In this document: positions 37,002 to 50,210 of the stretch, in pieces
How positions within the stretch are numbered: position 1 is the stretch's first letter
Layout of the letters: each line of letters begins with the position of its first letter
DNA from: Corynebacterium appendicis CIP 107643
GTDB taxonomy: Bacteria; Actinomycetota; Actinomycetes; Mycobacteriales; Mycobacteriaceae
Length of the DNA: 64,000 nucleotides
Reading direction: 5' to 3'
NCBI RefSeq assembly: GCF_030408415.1
Contig: NZ_CP046976.1
Coordinates: 1,834,371-1,898,370 of the forward strand
The notes under the pieces: model-generated
What the model saw: only the letters and a program-made list of their open reading frames with translations
What the model was told of the DNA's origin: nothing
Databases searched by the model: none
Program-made: the position numbers and the translations under genes

Positions 37002-37328
37002 CTAGCCGGCCTGCTGCATCGTGGCCCACAGGCCAGCGGTGTGTAGCTTCTTCACGTCGCCTTCGACCTTGTCCTTCTCGCCGGAGGAGACGACGGCTTT
37101 GCCTTCGGTGTGCACCTGCATCATTAGCTCTTGGGCGCGCTTGCGCCCGTACCCCAGGACGGTCTGGAAGACGTAGGTGACGTAGCTCTGCAGGTTCACC
37201 GGGTCATCCCACACAATGCACATCCAGGGCAGGTTCTCGGCGACATCGACGTCGACGTCGATGTCCTCGTCGAGCTCAGGCGTAGCCATCGGGGAGCCCA
37301 TCCGAATCTCGCGTGTGACACCAGTCAT
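37002..37328 (-). CDS. clpS: ATP-dependent Clp protease adaptor ClpS
   Basis: 108-residue N-recognin that hands substrates with destabilising N-terminal residues to the Clp ATPase. The core [21 protein letters not shown] holds the conserved D-D-x-x-N pocket, and [12 protein letters not shown] is the C-terminal signature. The first 30 residues are an acidic disordered arm ([10 protein letters not shown]). TACCCT ends 7 bases before ATG 37328. Divergent from pncB. Confidence 0.93.
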   Translation of the reverse strand: MTGVTREIRMGSPMATPELDEDIDVDVDVAENLPWMCIVWDDPVNLQSYVTYVFQTVLGYGRKRAQELMMQVHTEGKAVVSSGEKDKVEGDVKKLHTAGLWATMQQAG

Positions 37329-37446
37329 AAGCCCAAGGGTACTAGACTTCCGCTGCCCGTCGCGGGGCGGCCGTCGTCACGCGTGCGTGTGCCCGCTGAA
37401 CGCACTAGGGCGCCGTGTGGTCCACCCACGGACTAATGTTGTGCCC

Positions 37447-38793
37447 ATGACTACGCCCGAGTCGGACATCCAGTCCAGCGACCACCAGACCTCCACCGCC
37501 TTTTTGACGGACATGTACGAGCTGACCATGCTCGACGCCTCCATGAAGGACGGGACGCATTCGCGCCCGTGCGTGTTCGAGGTCTTCGCCCGCAAACTGC
37601 AGCACGAACGCCGCTACGGCGTCGTCGCCGGCACGGGCCGTTTGATCGAGGCAGTGCGCAAATTCCGTTTCACCGAGGAGCAGCTCGCCACCGCCGATTT
37701 CCTGAGCGAGGAGACGAAGGACTTCCTGCGCAATTACCGCTTCAGCGGGCAGATCGACGGCTACCGCGAGGGCGAGCTGTACTTCCCCTACTCCCCCATC
37801 CTGACGGTGCGCGGCACGTTCGCGGAGTGCTGCATTCTGGAGACGGTGATTCTGTCGATCCTGAACTCGGACTCCGCTGTGGCGACCGCGGCGTCGCGCA
37901 TGGTCACCGCGGCGGACGGCCGCCCGATCATGGAGATGGGGTCGCGCCGCACCAACGAGCAGTCCGCCGTGACCTCGGCACGCGCCGCGTACATCGCAGG
38001 CTTCGATTCCACTTCCAATATGGAGGCCAGCCTGCGGTACGGCATCCCGGCCGCCGGCACCGCGGCGCACGCGTGGACCCTGCTGCACACCGACCCGGAC
38101 GGCACTCCGAACGAGAAGGCGGCGTTCAAGGCGCAAATCGAGTCGCTGGGGGTGGACACGACGCTGCTGGTGGACACCTACGACATCACCCAGGGCGTGG
38201 CCAACGCGATTGAAGTCGCGGGGACGGAACTCGGCGGCGTGCGCCTTGACTCGGGCGATCTGGGCATCATGTCTCGGCGTGTGCGCGCGCAGCTCGACGG
38301 CCTCGGCGCTTATAACACCAAGATCATCGTTTCCAGCGACCTCGACGAATTCGCCATCGCCGGTCTGCGCGGCGACCCGGTCGACGGCTTCGGTGTGGGC
38401 ACATCCGTGGTCACGGGCTCAGGCGCCCCGACCGCGGGCATGGTGTACAAGCTCGTCGAAGTCGACGGCGTCGCGGTGGCGAAGCGCTCGTCCGGCAAAC
38501 AGATGAAGGGCGGCGCGAAGGGCGCGGTGCGGACCTACCGCGGCACGGGTGTCGCGGTGGACGAGATCGTCTACCCGCAGTCCAACCCGCCGGTGAACCC
38601 GACAACGCTGGATTACCGCGAGCTTGTCATCCCGCTGATGCGCGACGGCGAGATCGTCGACGGCCAAGAGGATCTGGATGCCTCCCGCGAGCACCTGGCC
38701 AAGCAGCGCGAGACGTTGCCGTGGGAGGGCCTGTCCCTGTCCCGCGACGAACCGGCTGTGCGCACACGCTTTATCGGCTTCCCCGAAGAGTGA
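37447..38793 (+). CDS. pncB: Nicotinate phosphoribosyltransferase
   Basis: 448 residues. Joins nicotinate to PRPP in NAD salvage. Starts TAFLTDMYELTMLDA; the active region has GSRRTNEQSAV (phosphorylated His of classical PncB replaced in this subtype), GVRLDSGDL and GFGVGTSVVT. TAATGT ends 7 bases before ATG 37447. The GTG of the next gene overlaps its stop, so it forms an operon with the helicase, as with Rv1330c-Rv1329c. Confidence 0.93.
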   Translation: MTTPESDIQSSDHQTSTAFLTDMYELTMLDASMKDGTHSRPCVFEVFARKLQHERRYGVVAGTGRLIEAVRKFRFTEEQLATADFLSEETKDFLRNYRFSGQIDGYREGELYFPYSPILTVRGTFAECCILETVILSILNSDSAVATAASRMVTAADGRPIMEMGSRRTNEQSAVTSARAAYIAGFDSTSNMEASLRYGIPAAGTAAHAWTLLHTDPDGTPNEKAAFKAQIESLGVDTTLLVDTYDITQGVANAIEVAGTELGGVRLDSGDLGIMSRRVRAQLDGLGAYNTKIIVSSDLDEFAIAGLRGDPVDGFGVGTSVVTGSGAPTAGMVYKLVEVDGVAVAKRSSGKQMKGGAKGAVRTYRGTGVAVDEIVYPQSNPPVNPTTLDYRELVIPLMRDGEIVDGQEDLDASREHLAKQRETLPWEGLSLSRDEPAVRTRFIGFPEE

Positions 38794-40805
38794 CGGGCGC
38801 GCAAGAGGACAACGAGCAGGATAAGGATCCGGACCGCCCGCTCTCGTTGTCGACGGAAGAGCTTCTCGACGCAGCGGTGGACGCCCTCGGCGGCGCCCGC
38901 CGTCCTGGCCAGGTGGCCATGGCGGAAGCAGTGTCGAATGCCGTGGAGTCCGAACGGCACCTCGCGGTCCAGGCCGGCACCGGCACGGGCAAGTCGTTGG
39001 CCTACCTGGTGCCCGCAATCCGGCACGCCCAGGCCACTGACACCACCGTGATCGTCTCCACCGCGACGCTCGCGCTGCAGCGCCAGCTCGTGGAGCGCGA
39101 CCTGCCGCGGCTCGTCGAGGCACTCGACCCGCTGCTGCCGCGCACACCGACCTTCGCCATCCAGAAAGGCCGGTCGAACTACCTGTGCCTCAATAAGCTC
39201 ACCGTCGACCAGGAAGCGCCGGAAGCGCTCATGGACACCGACGAGGTCTCATGGCTCGGCGGGCACATTAAGCGCGTCCATGAATGGGCCGACGAGACGG
39301 AAACGGGCGACCGCGACGAGCTCGAGCCGGGCGTGCCGGATATGGCGTGGCGCCAGGTCTCCGTCACCGCGAACGAGTGCCTGGGCGCCACGCGCTGCCC
39401 GCATGGCGAGGAATGCTTCGCCGAGGCCGCGCGCCGCCGCACGCAGGACGTGGACATCGTGGTCGCCAACCACGCTTTGCTCGCCATCGATGCCATGTCG
39501 GACGTGAATATCCTCCCCGAGCACGACGTTGTCATCATCGACGAGGCCCACGAGCTCGACGGCCGGGTCACATCCGTGGCCACCAACGAGCTCTCCGCAC
39601 GCGCACTCACTCTCGCCGCGCGCCGCGCCGGGAAGCTGAAGGCGAAGACCGAACAGCAAAAGCTCGAAGAGCTTATCGACGACTTCTCCGCCGTCCTCGA
39701 CCTGGAAACCCCCGGCCGCTGGGAGACGATTTCCGATCCTGCCCGCGCCTCGTTTGCCGCTGTCCGCGACGCCCTGTGGCGGACTCGCGAAGCGATCGCG
39801 CGCGTACCCGAAGGTGAGGCGACGAATGATCCGGAGACGTTCGCCGAGCGTGAGAACCTGAAGAACCATCTGCAGGAGCAGCACGATTCACTCGTGCGCA
39901 TCCTCGAAGTCTTCGACGAGGAGGATCCGACTAAGCACTTCGACGTGGTCTGGCTGACCCGTTCGGAGCGCTACGGCGATTCCGTGGCTGTCGCGCCACT
40001 GTCGGTCGCCGCCCTTCTGCGCGAGCGTCTCTTCACCGAGCAGACCGTCGTTTTGGCATCAGCCACCCTCGCCGTCGGCGGTAATTTCCGCGCCATGGCG
40101 GCCAATTGGGGCCTGCCCGACGGTTCCTGGGACAGCCTCGACGCCGGCACGCCCTTCGACCCGCGAAAGAGCGGCATTCTCTACATCGCACGGCACCTGC
40201 CGCCACCCGGACGCGACGGGCTGCGCAGCGAGACCCTCGACGAGATGGCCGAACTCATCACCGCGGCCGGTGGCAGGACGCTGGGGCTGTTCTCGTCGAA
40301 ACGCGCGGCCGTCGAAGCCGCCGAAGCACTGCACCCCCGCCTGCCCTTCGACATCTATGTCCAAGGCGACGATTCGATCGGTGCGCTGGTCAAAGAGTTC
40401 ACTAACAACGAGAATTCCTGCCTTTTCGGCACACTGACTCTGTGGCAGGGAGTGGATGTGCCGGGTAGCTCTCTGTCCCAGGTGATCATCGACCGAATCC
40501 CCTTCCCCCGGCCCGACGACCCGCTGCTGCAGGCGCGCAGCAACGCCGCCGACGCCGCCGGCCGCTCCGGGTTCATGGAAGTCTCCGCCACACACGCCGC
40601 TCTCCTGCTGGCGCAGGGCACCGGCCGCCTGCTGCGCAGCACCACCGACCGCGGCGTCGTCTCGGTGCTCGACAGTCGCCTGGCCACGAAGCGCTACGGC
40701 CAATTCCTCCGCGCATCGCTGCCGGATTTCTGGCAGACGACCGACCCGGAGGTCGTCCGCGGCGCGCTGCGCCGGTTGACCGCGCCGCAAAAGGGCGGGA
40801 AGTAG
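38790..40805 (+). CDS. dinG: DinG/XPD-like ATP-dependent DNA helicase
   Basis: 671-residue superfamily 2 helicase with an iron-sulfur domain. Walker A AGTGTGKS is at 62-69, DEAH is at about 39545-39554, and four cysteines (YLC, ECLGATRC, EECF) lie between them as in XPD-type FeS clusters. The C-terminal helicase motif GTGRLLRSTTDRG is intact. It probably resolves R-loops or repair intermediates. GTG 38790 overlaps the pncB stop (GTGA). Confidence 0.92.
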   Translation: MTGAQEDNEQDKDPDRPLSLSTEELLDAAVDALGGARRPGQVAMAEAVSNAVESERHLAVQAGTGTGKSLAYLVPAIRHAQATDTTVIVSTATLALQRQLVERDLPRLVEALDPLLPRTPTFAIQKGRSNYLCLNKLTVDQEAPEALMDTDEVSWLGGHIKRVHEWADETETGDRDELEPGVPDMAWRQVSVTANECLGATRCPHGEECFAEAARRRTQDVDIVVANHALLAIDAMSDVNILPEHDVVIIDEAHELDGRVTSVATNELSARALTLAARRAGKLKAKTEQQKLEELIDDFSAVLDLETPGRWETISDPARASFAAVRDALWRTREAIARVPEGEATNDPETFAERENLKNHLQEQHDSLVRILEVFDEEDPTKHFDVVWLTRSERYGDSVAVAPLSVAALLRERLFTEQTVVLASATLAVGGNFRAMAANWGLPDGSWDSLDAGTPFDPRKSGILYIARHLPPPGRDGLRSETLDEMAELITAAGGRTLGLFSSKRAAVEAAEALHPRLPFDIYVQGDDSIGALVKEFTNNENSCLFGTLTLWQGVDVPGSSLSQVIIDRIPFPRPDDPLLQARSNAADAAGRSGFMEVSATHAALLLAQGTGRLLRSTTDRGVVSVLDSRLATKRYGQFLRASLPDFWQTTDPEVVRGALRRLTAPQKGGK

Positions 40806-40811
40806 ACAGCC

Positions 40812-41549
40812 CTAGGCGTATTTACCCGGCAGGGCGACGACGGTCGTGGATCCGGGAGCGACCTCTGTGAAGCCGCTGTCCTGCACCGCCACCGCGGCGG
40901 TGTCGGCGGCGAGCTGCGCGAATTCAGCGCGCGGGATCTCCCGGACTTGCAGCGGGAAGCCGTCGGCGGCCCACGCTGAGACGTGTTCCTCGCTCATCGC
41001 GGCGGCGAGCAGCATCGAGCCGTGCCCGGCCTGGGCGGCGGCTTTGCCGGCGGTCATCTCCAGCTCGGCATCGACTGCGATGAGAGGAATCGATGCGTCC
41101 GGCTGGCTTTGCTCATCTACCGGCAGCTCCGTGCCGCGGATCTGGAGCTTGGAGAGCAGGTGCGGGACGTCAGCCACCGCCGACGGAATGAACGCGCGGG
41201 CGGAAGCTCCACCCACTGTCGCGGTGCAGCCCGGCAGCGCCTGGACATTATCCCACCCGGCACCGCGGGCACGCCGGGCGATTTTGCGGATGCGGTGGCC
41301 GTACCACTGCCCCAGCGCGTCGCGCCAGGCGCCGTTTTGGCCCGCACGGGGGTCGAGGCACACCGCGACGACGGCTTGAGCAGCGGCGGCCAGCAGTTCG
41401 TCCCGCCTTGGGCGGTCCGGTTTCGGCACGTGCAGCGCGATCTGCATGGCCTGCACCGTCTGCGGGTCGTCGGGGTCCTCGTCGCCCCGCCCGGGGGCGG
41501 TTAGGGACTGGACGAGGAAGCGGTGGGCGTCGATAAGCTCGCTTCCCAT
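40812..41549 (-). CDS. PTH2-type peptidyl-tRNA hydrolase domain protein
   Basis: 245 residues. The C-terminal ~110 residues carry the PTH2 signature ELEMTAGKAAAQAGHGSMLL and end with a TTVVALPGKYA-type strand; the N-terminal ~120 residues are an extension seen in actinobacterial members. The expected reaction is release of peptides from tRNA, but this divergent group is not well studied. ATG 41549 overlaps the serB stop (TGATG), so translation is coupled. Confidence 0.78.
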   Translation of the reverse strand: MGSELIDAHRFLVQSLTAPGRGDEDPDDPQTVQAMQIALHVPKPDRPRRDELLAAAAQAVVAVCLDPRAGQNGAWRDALGQWYGHRIRKIARRARGAGWDNVQALPGCTATVGGASARAFIPSAVADVPHLLSKLQIRGTELPVDEQSQPDASIPLIAVDAELEMTAGKAAAQAGHGSMLLAAAMSEEHVSAWAADGFPLQVREIPRAEFAQLAADTAAVAVQDSGFTEVAPGSTTVVALPGKYA

Positions 41550-42799
41550 CAATCGAGTGCGACCTTGCCGTCGATGCCCTGCTCGTCGTTGAGCACGTCG
41601 ATCTCGTGGCGCGGAACGCCCATGATGTAGAGCACCGAGTCGAGGAACGGGTAGCTCAATGCGGTGTCGGCGACCTCGCGCAGCGCCGGCTTCGCGTTGA
41701 ACGCGATGCCCAGGCCCGCCTGCGTGATCATGTCGATGTCGTTGGCACCGTCGCCCACCGCGACCGTCTGCGACATGCGCAGCCCGGAATCCGCGGCGAA
41801 TTCCGCGAGGAAATCAGCCTTTGCCCGCCTATCGACGACCTGCCCGATCACCTCGCCCGTCAGCTTCCCGTCAACGATCTCGAGCGTGTTGGCGCGCGCG
41901 TAGTCCAGCTCGAGGTCGGCCACCAGGGGCTCGAGCACCTGGATGAAGCCGCCGGAGACGACCGCTGTGCGGTACCCCATTTGCTTCAGCGTGCGGATCG
42001 TCGTCCGCGCGCCCGGTGTGAGCACGATACCGCGGGCGACCTCGTCGATCACCGTCGCGTCGAGCCCCGCCAACGCCTTCACGCGCTCGCGGAGGGACTC
42101 CTCGAAGTCGAGCTCGCCGCGCATTGCGCGCTCCGTGACCGCGGCGACCTCTTCCTCGCGCCCCGCGTGCGCGGCGAGCATCTCGATGACTTCGCCCGTG
42201 ACCAAGGTGGAATCGCAGTCGAAGCAGACCAGGCGCTTCGAGCGGCGCGCGAGCCCGGCACGCTCGATCGCGATGTCCACCCCGAGGCCCGACGACAGCT
42301 CGGCGAGCGCCTTGCGCACCGTGTGGCTGACCTCGTCGCCCTGCCCCGGGATGGTGATGGACAGCTCGAGACCCGTCACCGGGTAGTCGGAAATCCCGCG
42401 GATGCGATCGATATTGGCACCGAAATCTGCCAAGGTCCGGCCGATCTCCGAGACATCTTCCGCCGTCACCGGATTGCCCAGCACCACCACCGCGTGAGTG
42501 GAACGCTTGCGCTGCGGGGCTAGAGCCTCCTCCTCGGTCTCGATCAGGACGGCGTGGTCCGACAGCTCCGATGCGGCCTCCAGATCGCGGCGCAGCGCCT
42601 CCACCGCTGACGGTTTGACCCCCGCGAAGGCCGCCAGAGCCAGACGTCCCCGGAAATTAGCCTGTTCCGCGTCGAGGAGCTGCACCCCGTGCTGCGACAG
42701 GATGGCGAAAAAAGCCGCCGTCACACCCGGACGGTCCGCTCCCGTCAACGTAATCACGGCGTAGTGGAGACCAGGCTGCAAAGCGACGGCGTAACTCAT
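41549..42799 (-). CDS. serB: Phosphoserine phosphatase with N-terminal ACT domain
   Basis: 416-residue HAD phosphatase, last step of serine synthesis. ACT region about 10-165; HAD motif I FDCDSTLV (nucleophile Asp194), motif II in AVVSGGF, and motif IV VGDGANDIDMI. TAGTTT ends 7 bases before ATG 42799; the longer frame extends into the ctaD terminator. The ACT part may allow serine feedback. Same order (ctaD-serB) as in other corynebacteria. Confidence 0.93.
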   Translation of the reverse strand: MSYAVALQPGLHYAVITLTGADRPGVTAAFFAILSQHGVQLLDAEQANFRGRLALAAFAGVKPSAVEALRRDLEAASELSDHAVLIETEEEALAPQRKRSTHAVVVLGNPVTAEDVSEIGRTLADFGANIDRIRGISDYPVTGLELSITIPGQGDEVSHTVRKALAELSSGLGVDIAIERAGLARRSKRLVCFDCDSTLVTGEVIEMLAAHAGREEEVAAVTERAMRGELDFEESLRERVKALAGLDATVIDEVARGIVLTPGARTTIRTLKQMGYRTAVVSGGFIQVLEPLVADLELDYARANTLEIVDGKLTGEVIGQVVDRRAKADFLAEFAADSGLRMSQTVAVGDGANDIDMITQAGLGIAFNAKPALREVADTALSYPFLDSVLYIMGVPRHEIDVLNDEQGIDGKVALD

Positions 42800-42820
42800 G
42801 GATACGAAACTACAGCACGA

Positions 42821-42851
42821 AGCCCCGCACCACTCGAAGTGGTGCGGGGCT
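42821..42851. terminator. Hairpin after ctaD
   Basis: A perfect 13-bp stem AGCCCCGCACCAC/GTGGTGCGGGGCT, loop TCGAA. No long T-run, yet very stable. Confidence 0.8.
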
Positions 42852-42894
42852 GTCAATCAGGAGCGGCTTTTCGCAGCCGCTGAGTCGTACGCGA

Positions 42895-44736
42895 CTAGTC
42901 GGTCACTTTGGTGGAACCCGATGCCGGACCGCGGCCTTCAGCCGGGCGGACGGTGGTCACCGCTTCAGTCTCGGTGCGCACGGCACGACCATCGGTCTCG
43001 CCCGGGGTGGTCGCCTCGGAGCGCGGGTCGTGGTGGCCGGTGTGAGCCTCACGGCGCATGGTCTCAACCATGTGCGGGTAGTGCAGCTCGAAGGCCGGAC
43101 GCTCCGAACGGATGCGCGGCAGGGACTCGAAGTTGTGTCCCGGAGGCGGGCACGAGGTCGCCCACTCAAGGGAGTTGCCGTAGCCCCACGGATCGTCGAC
43201 AGTGACGACCTCGCCGTAGCGCCAGGACTTGTACACGTTCCAGATGAACGGCAGGAACGCGATGCCTAGGATCAGCGCGCCGACAGTGGAGATCTGGTTG
43301 AACAGCGTGAAGCCGTCAGAGTCCAGGTAGTCGGCGTAACGGCGCGGCATGCCCATGTTGCCCAGCCAGTGCTGGATCAGGAAGGTCGTGTTGAAGCCGA
43401 TGAAGGTCAGCCAGAAGTGCCACTTGCCCAGGGTCTCGTCGAGCATGCGGCCCGTCATCTTCGGGAACCAGAAGTACACGCCGGCGCAGGAAGCGAAGAC
43501 CACAGTACCGAACAGGGTGTAGTGGAAGTGCGCGACGACGAAGTAGGAGTCGTGCAGCTGGAAGTCCAGCGGCGGGGAGGCCAGCATGATGCCGGTCAGA
43601 CCACCGAAGAGGAAGGTAGCCAGGAAGCCCATCGCCCAGATCATCGGCGTCTCGAAGGTCAGGTGGCCGTTCCACATCGTGCCAACCCAGTTGAAGAACT
43701 TCACGCCGGTCGGAACCGCGATCAGGAAGGTCATGAACGAGAAGAACGGCAGCAGGATTGCACCGGTGGCGTACATGTGGTGCGCCCAGACAGCCATGGA
43801 CAGGCCACCAATAGCCAGGGTCGCGAAGACCAGGCCGATGTAGCCGAAGATCGGCTTACGGGAGAAGACCGGAACGACCTCGGAGATGATGCCGAAGAAC
43901 GGCAGTGCGAGGACGTAGACCTCCGGGTGGCCGAAGAACCAGAACAGGTGCTGCCACAGGATGGCGCCGCCGTTAGCCGGGTCGAAAATGTGGCCGCCGA
44001 GCTTACGGTCGTACAGCACACCGAGAGCAGCCGCGGTCAGCAGCGGGAAGATCATCAGCGCCATGATGGACGCGACGAAGATGGTCCAGGTGAACACCGG
44101 CAGGCGGAACATAGTCAGGCCCGGCGCACGCAGCGTCAGGATGGTGGAGACCATGTTGATGGCGGACGCCAGGGTACCGATACCGGTCGCACCGACACCC
44201 AGGATCCACAGGTCAGCGCCCACACCCGGTGTGTGGATCGCGTCAGCCAGCGGCAGGTACATGGTCCAGCCGAAGTCGGCTGCGCCGCCCGGGGTGAGAA
44301 AGCCGGCGAGCATCGCCAAAACACCGGCCTGGGTGATCCAGAAACCGAAGGAGTTCAGGCGCGGGAAGGCCACATCGGGTGCGCCGACCTGCAGCGGCAG
44401 CACGAAGTTGGCGAAGCCCCAGACGATCGGGGTACCGAACGCCAGCAGCATCACTGTTCCGTGAAGGGTGAACAGCTGGTTGAACTGTTCGTTGGACAGG
44501 AACTGCAGACCCGGGGAGAAGAGCTCCGCGCGGATGAGCAGTGCCATAAGGCCACCGACAAAGAACCACACGAAGGACATGATGATGTAGAAGATGCCCA
44601 GCTGTTTGTGGTCTGTCGTGGTCAACAGGTCGTAAAAGCGGGTACCTTTACGTGCCTTTCCGGTCGGCTCCGGCCGGACCGGGGCGACAACGTCGGTCCC
44701 AGCCGTGTTGTCGAGCCGTGGTGCCACAGCAGTCAT
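42895..44736 (-). CDS. ctaD: Cytochrome c oxidase (aa3) subunit I
   Basis: 613-residue, 12-helix haem-copper oxidase core. Haem and CuB histidines fall in [28 protein letters not shown] (His-Tyr crosslink region), WAHHMYATG and [13 protein letters not shown]. The Pro-rich C-tail is cytoplasmic. The electron donor is probably the bc1 complex. AGGAGG lies 8 bases before ATG 44736. The CopD/CtaG-like protein at 10065-12071 probably supplies its copper. Confidence 0.97.
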   Translation of the reverse strand: MTAVAPRLDNTAGTDVVAPVRPEPTGKARKGTRFYDLLTTTDHKQLGIFYIIMSFVWFFVGGLMALLIRAELFSPGLQFLSNEQFNQLFTLHGTVMLLAFGTPIVWGFANFVLPLQVGAPDVAFPRLNSFGFWITQAGVLAMLAGFLTPGGAADFGWTMYLPLADAIHTPGVGADLWILGVGATGIGTLASAINMVSTILTLRAPGLTMFRLPVFTWTIFVASIMALMIFPLLTAAALGVLYDRKLGGHIFDPANGGAILWQHLFWFFGHPEVYVLALPFFGIISEVVPVFSRKPIFGYIGLVFATLAIGGLSMAVWAHHMYATGAILLPFFSFMTFLIAVPTGVKFFNWVGTMWNGHLTFETPMIWAMGFLATFLFGGLTGIMLASPPLDFQLHDSYFVVAHFHYTLFGTVVFASCAGVYFWFPKMTGRMLDETLGKWHFWLTFIGFNTTFLIQHWLGNMGMPRRYADYLDSDGFTLFNQISTVGALILGIAFLPFIWNVYKSWRYGEVVTVDDPWGYGNSLEWATSCPPPGHNFESLPRIRSERPAFELHYPHMVETMRREAHTGHHDPRSEATTPGETDGRAVRTETEAVTTVRPAEGRGPASGSTKVTD

Positions 44737-44946
44737 TCGTTTCCTCCTGATTGAGACTCAGCCGCGTCTCACCGCTGGCGCTCTCCGAGTCACCGGCGGC
44801 ACCCCAAGCAGGCGCATGGGTAGGCGCAACTAGTACCGCTTCATCTTAACGGTCGGCCCAGCCAAAATCCAGACATCACAGGCCACACCCATTTTGGGCG
44901 TGGCACCTGCTCGATTGGCCGTGACTGATTGACCCCGGATTGGGGA

Positions 44947-44975
44947 GAGCGGGCCTGAATCGCTCAGGCCCGCTC
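44947..44975. terminator. Hairpin after nrdF
   Basis: A perfect 12-bp stem GAGCGGGCCTGA/TCAGGCCCGCTC with a 5-base loop, about 35 bp beyond the nrdF stop in the leftward direction. Confidence 0.75.
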
Positions 44976-45009
44976 CCGATGATGCGGATTGATTTATGAA
45001 AAGTCGGGT

Positions 45010-48238
<3,229 letters not shown>

Positions 48239-48328
48239 GGTTTTCGGGCCTTTCTCAAGCAGTGATCAAATACGTAATTTCAGGGCTAAATATTCAACCG
48301 TCCAGTTGGACGGCCAGCAGTTATGCAG

Positions 48329-48853
48329 CTACACAGCGTGGTAGCGCTCGCGCAGCCGGGCGAGACGCAGTTCACTTTCCGACGTCTCCGCCCGACGCGC
48401 CTCCATCACCTCACGCTCCTGCGCGGTCAGCGGTTCAAGGCCGAGCTTATCGACGCCCGCCACCAAGTTCTCGCGGACCTTCTCCACGTCCTCCTCCGAG
48501 CCCATCAGCTCGAAGCGGTACAGATACGGCACACCCGTCTTTTCAGCGATGACGTCGCCCGCCTTGCAGAAATCCGGGCCGAAATTCGAGTTCCCCGCGG
48601 CGATCACGCCGCGCAGCAGCTTCCGGTTCGCCTCGTCGTTCAAGAAACGGATCACCTGCGCCGGCACCGGCCGCACATTCTCGTGCGTCAACGACACCCC
48701 GCCGCCGTAGGTCGGGCACACCAGCACGTACGGCTCGTGAACTTTCAGCGGCGCGTCACTCCTCCGGAGCGGAATCCGTGCACTCGGCAGACCGAGCTTG
48801 TCCACAAAGCTGTGGGTATTGCCCGTCGCGGAAGAAAAGTAAACGACCAACAT
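48329..48853 (-). CDS. nrdI: NrdI flavodoxin-like protein
   Basis: 174-residue FMN protein that makes the oxidant needed to assemble the NrdF metallocofactor. [16 protein letters not shown] is the FMN phosphate loop, VCPTYGGG the second flavin loop, and [18 protein letters not shown] the 50s-loop hallmark. The last ~35 residues are a charged extension. ATG 48853 follows AAAGGTCGG. Part of nrdH-nrdI-nrdE. Confidence 0.94.
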   Translation of the reverse strand: MLVVYFSSATGNTHSFVDKLGLPSARIPLRRSDAPLKVHEPYVLVCPTYGGGVSLTHENVRPVPAQVIRFLNDEANRKLLRGVIAAGNSNFGPDFCKAGDVIAEKTGVPYLYRFELMGSEEDVEKVRENLVAGVDKLGLEPLTAQEREVMEARRAETSESELRLARLRERYHAV

Positions 48854-49013
48854 GACTGATTGCCGACCTTTGACTCACAAAATGTCCGACAGAAACGACA
48901 AGAACGAGGAACGACTAGAACAAACGATGAAATTATGGATACGCTGCGCGGAGCAACCACCGCTAAACGTTAAGCCGCCAACAACGTGACGGCTTGAACT
49001 TCATGCGGGGCGG

Positions 49014-49247
49014 CTACGCGGCGCTCTCAGCGAGGGAGCGGATGCGGTCCGGGCGGAAGCCCGACCAGTGCTCGCCGTCGACCTCGACGACCGGGGCCTG
49101 CAGGTAACCCAGCGCCATGACGTAGTCGCGCGCGGAATCGTCCATGGAGATATCCACGGTGTTGTACTGCAGACCAGCGCGGTCCAGTGCCTTCTTCGTC
49201 GCATTGCACTGAACGCAAGCCGGCTTGGTGTAAAGGGTGATCGACAT
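49014..49247 (-). CDS. nrdH: NrdH glutaredoxin-like electron donor
   Basis: 77-residue thioredoxin-fold protein that reduces NrdE. Redox motif CVQC (Cys11, Cys14) and the C-terminal WSGFRPDRI typical of NrdH. ATG 49247 is chosen over an upstream in-frame ATG. First gene of the nrdHIE operon, with NrdR boxes 155-200 bp upstream. Confidence 0.94.
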   Translation of the reverse strand: MSITLYTKPACVQCNATKKALDRAGLQYNTVDISMDDSARDYVMALGYLQAPVVEVDGEHWSGFRPDRIRSLAESAA

Positions 49248-49401
49248 AGTTCTCAAGGCTCTTTTCTTCTCAGAGGATGTTCGGGCTAGTGAGACTTACC
49301 TGGCGGCCACAGGGGTGCCGCTAGCGCTCGAATCAACTGAAGAGTGGTGCGGCATCGAGCGATGCGCCGCGCCCGCACCCCATGGGGGCGAACACCAAGA
49401 G

Positions 49402-49449
49402 ACACTATACGTTGTGCCATATTATGGCAACCGATACTATATGTAGTAG
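49402..49449. promoter_or_regulatory. Tandem NrdR boxes upstream of nrdHIE
   Basis: Two 16-bp sequences, ACACTATACGTTGTGC (49402-49417) and ATACTATATGTAGTAG (49434-49449), match the ACACwATATwTwGTGT-like NrdR consensus. They start 32 bp apart, three helical turns, as in known NrdR operators. A short palindrome GCCAT-ATT-ATGGC lies between and may contain the -10 of the leftward promoter. Confidence 0.82.
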
Positions 49450-49819
49450 TTACACGCATGGTATTCGCAGGATAGACAGGGGAAATAACCTACATGTAGT
49501 TTCACCACAGCCGTTAGCACACGAAAAACGGCTTACACAGATGGAATTTTCGCCGAAATATTTTCCTCTGCGTCCAAGATCACACCGGAACTGCGCCGAA
49601 ACCGCGCCGCGACTCCACTGTCTCACGGCATGCCCCGGCAACGAATTCACCAAATCATGCGACGCCTGCTTCGCCGCATCCATACGCGTGCCACCGTCGG
49701 CGTCTTCCTCACTCATCGACCACGAGGCATCCAGAAAGGCCAAATCTAACCCCCGTGCGACACGCCGAGCTAGACACACATTTTGTCGTTCAACCCACAA
49801 GCTGCGTGCGCAGCGCATG
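49450..49819. other. Intergenic region between nrdH promoter and rpmJ terminator, no gene seen
   Basis: An open frame of 133 codons on the minus strand has an implausible composition and no ribosome site. No RNA gene, repeat or further operator is apparent. Confidence 0.5.
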
Positions 49820-49864
49820 AAAAACGCCCCCGCCGAGAGCACGAAGCTCATTGCGACGGGGGCG
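49820..49864 (-). terminator. Intrinsic terminator of rpmJ
   Basis: A long hairpin with outer arms CGCCCCCG/CGGGGGCG and inner arms GAGC/GCTC. T5 on the leftward strand (49820-49824). Confidence 0.88.
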
Positions 49865-49881
49865 TCGATCTTTTTATGCGT

Positions 49882-50004
49882 TTAGCCCTGGCGTGCCTTG
49901 AAACGCGGATCCTTCTTGTTGATCACGTAGACCTTGCCACGGCGGCGGACAACCTGAGCGCCCGGCTTGTTCTTCAGCGACCGAAGGGACTTACGGACCT
50001 TCAT
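49882..50004 (-). CDS. rpmJ: 50S ribosomal protein L36
   Basis: 40 residues, starting [20 protein letters not shown] and ending [10 protein letters not shown]. The zinc-binding cysteines of canonical L36 are absent ([12 protein letters not shown]), so this is the zinc-free (C-minus) paralog that replaces L36 under zinc limitation in many bacteria. AAAGGAG lies 8 bases before ATG 50004. It stands alone beside nrdH rather than in a ribosomal protein operon. Confidence 0.93.
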   Translation of the reverse strand: MKVRKSLRSLKNKPGAQVVRRRGKVYVINKKDPRFKARQG

Positions 50005-50210
50005 CGGGCGCTCCTTTCTACTCGTTAATGTTCCGAGTGGCCGCCGCGACTCCACCTAAATACGAGCAGGTGGCGACGGACATTCGTTTCTTTCCTCGGC
50101 GCACCGTGAATCGGCGCTGCCGTGCAACGGGAGTCAATGCTACCTGACCGGCCCCGCAGCACCAAAACGGCCGAAGCTCACGCTGTTACTTCCGCGCTAC
50201 GATAGCGGAT

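Noticed and set aside
49450..49851. 133-codon minus-strand frame near rpmJ
   Set aside because: Crosses the rpmJ terminator and has no start signal.
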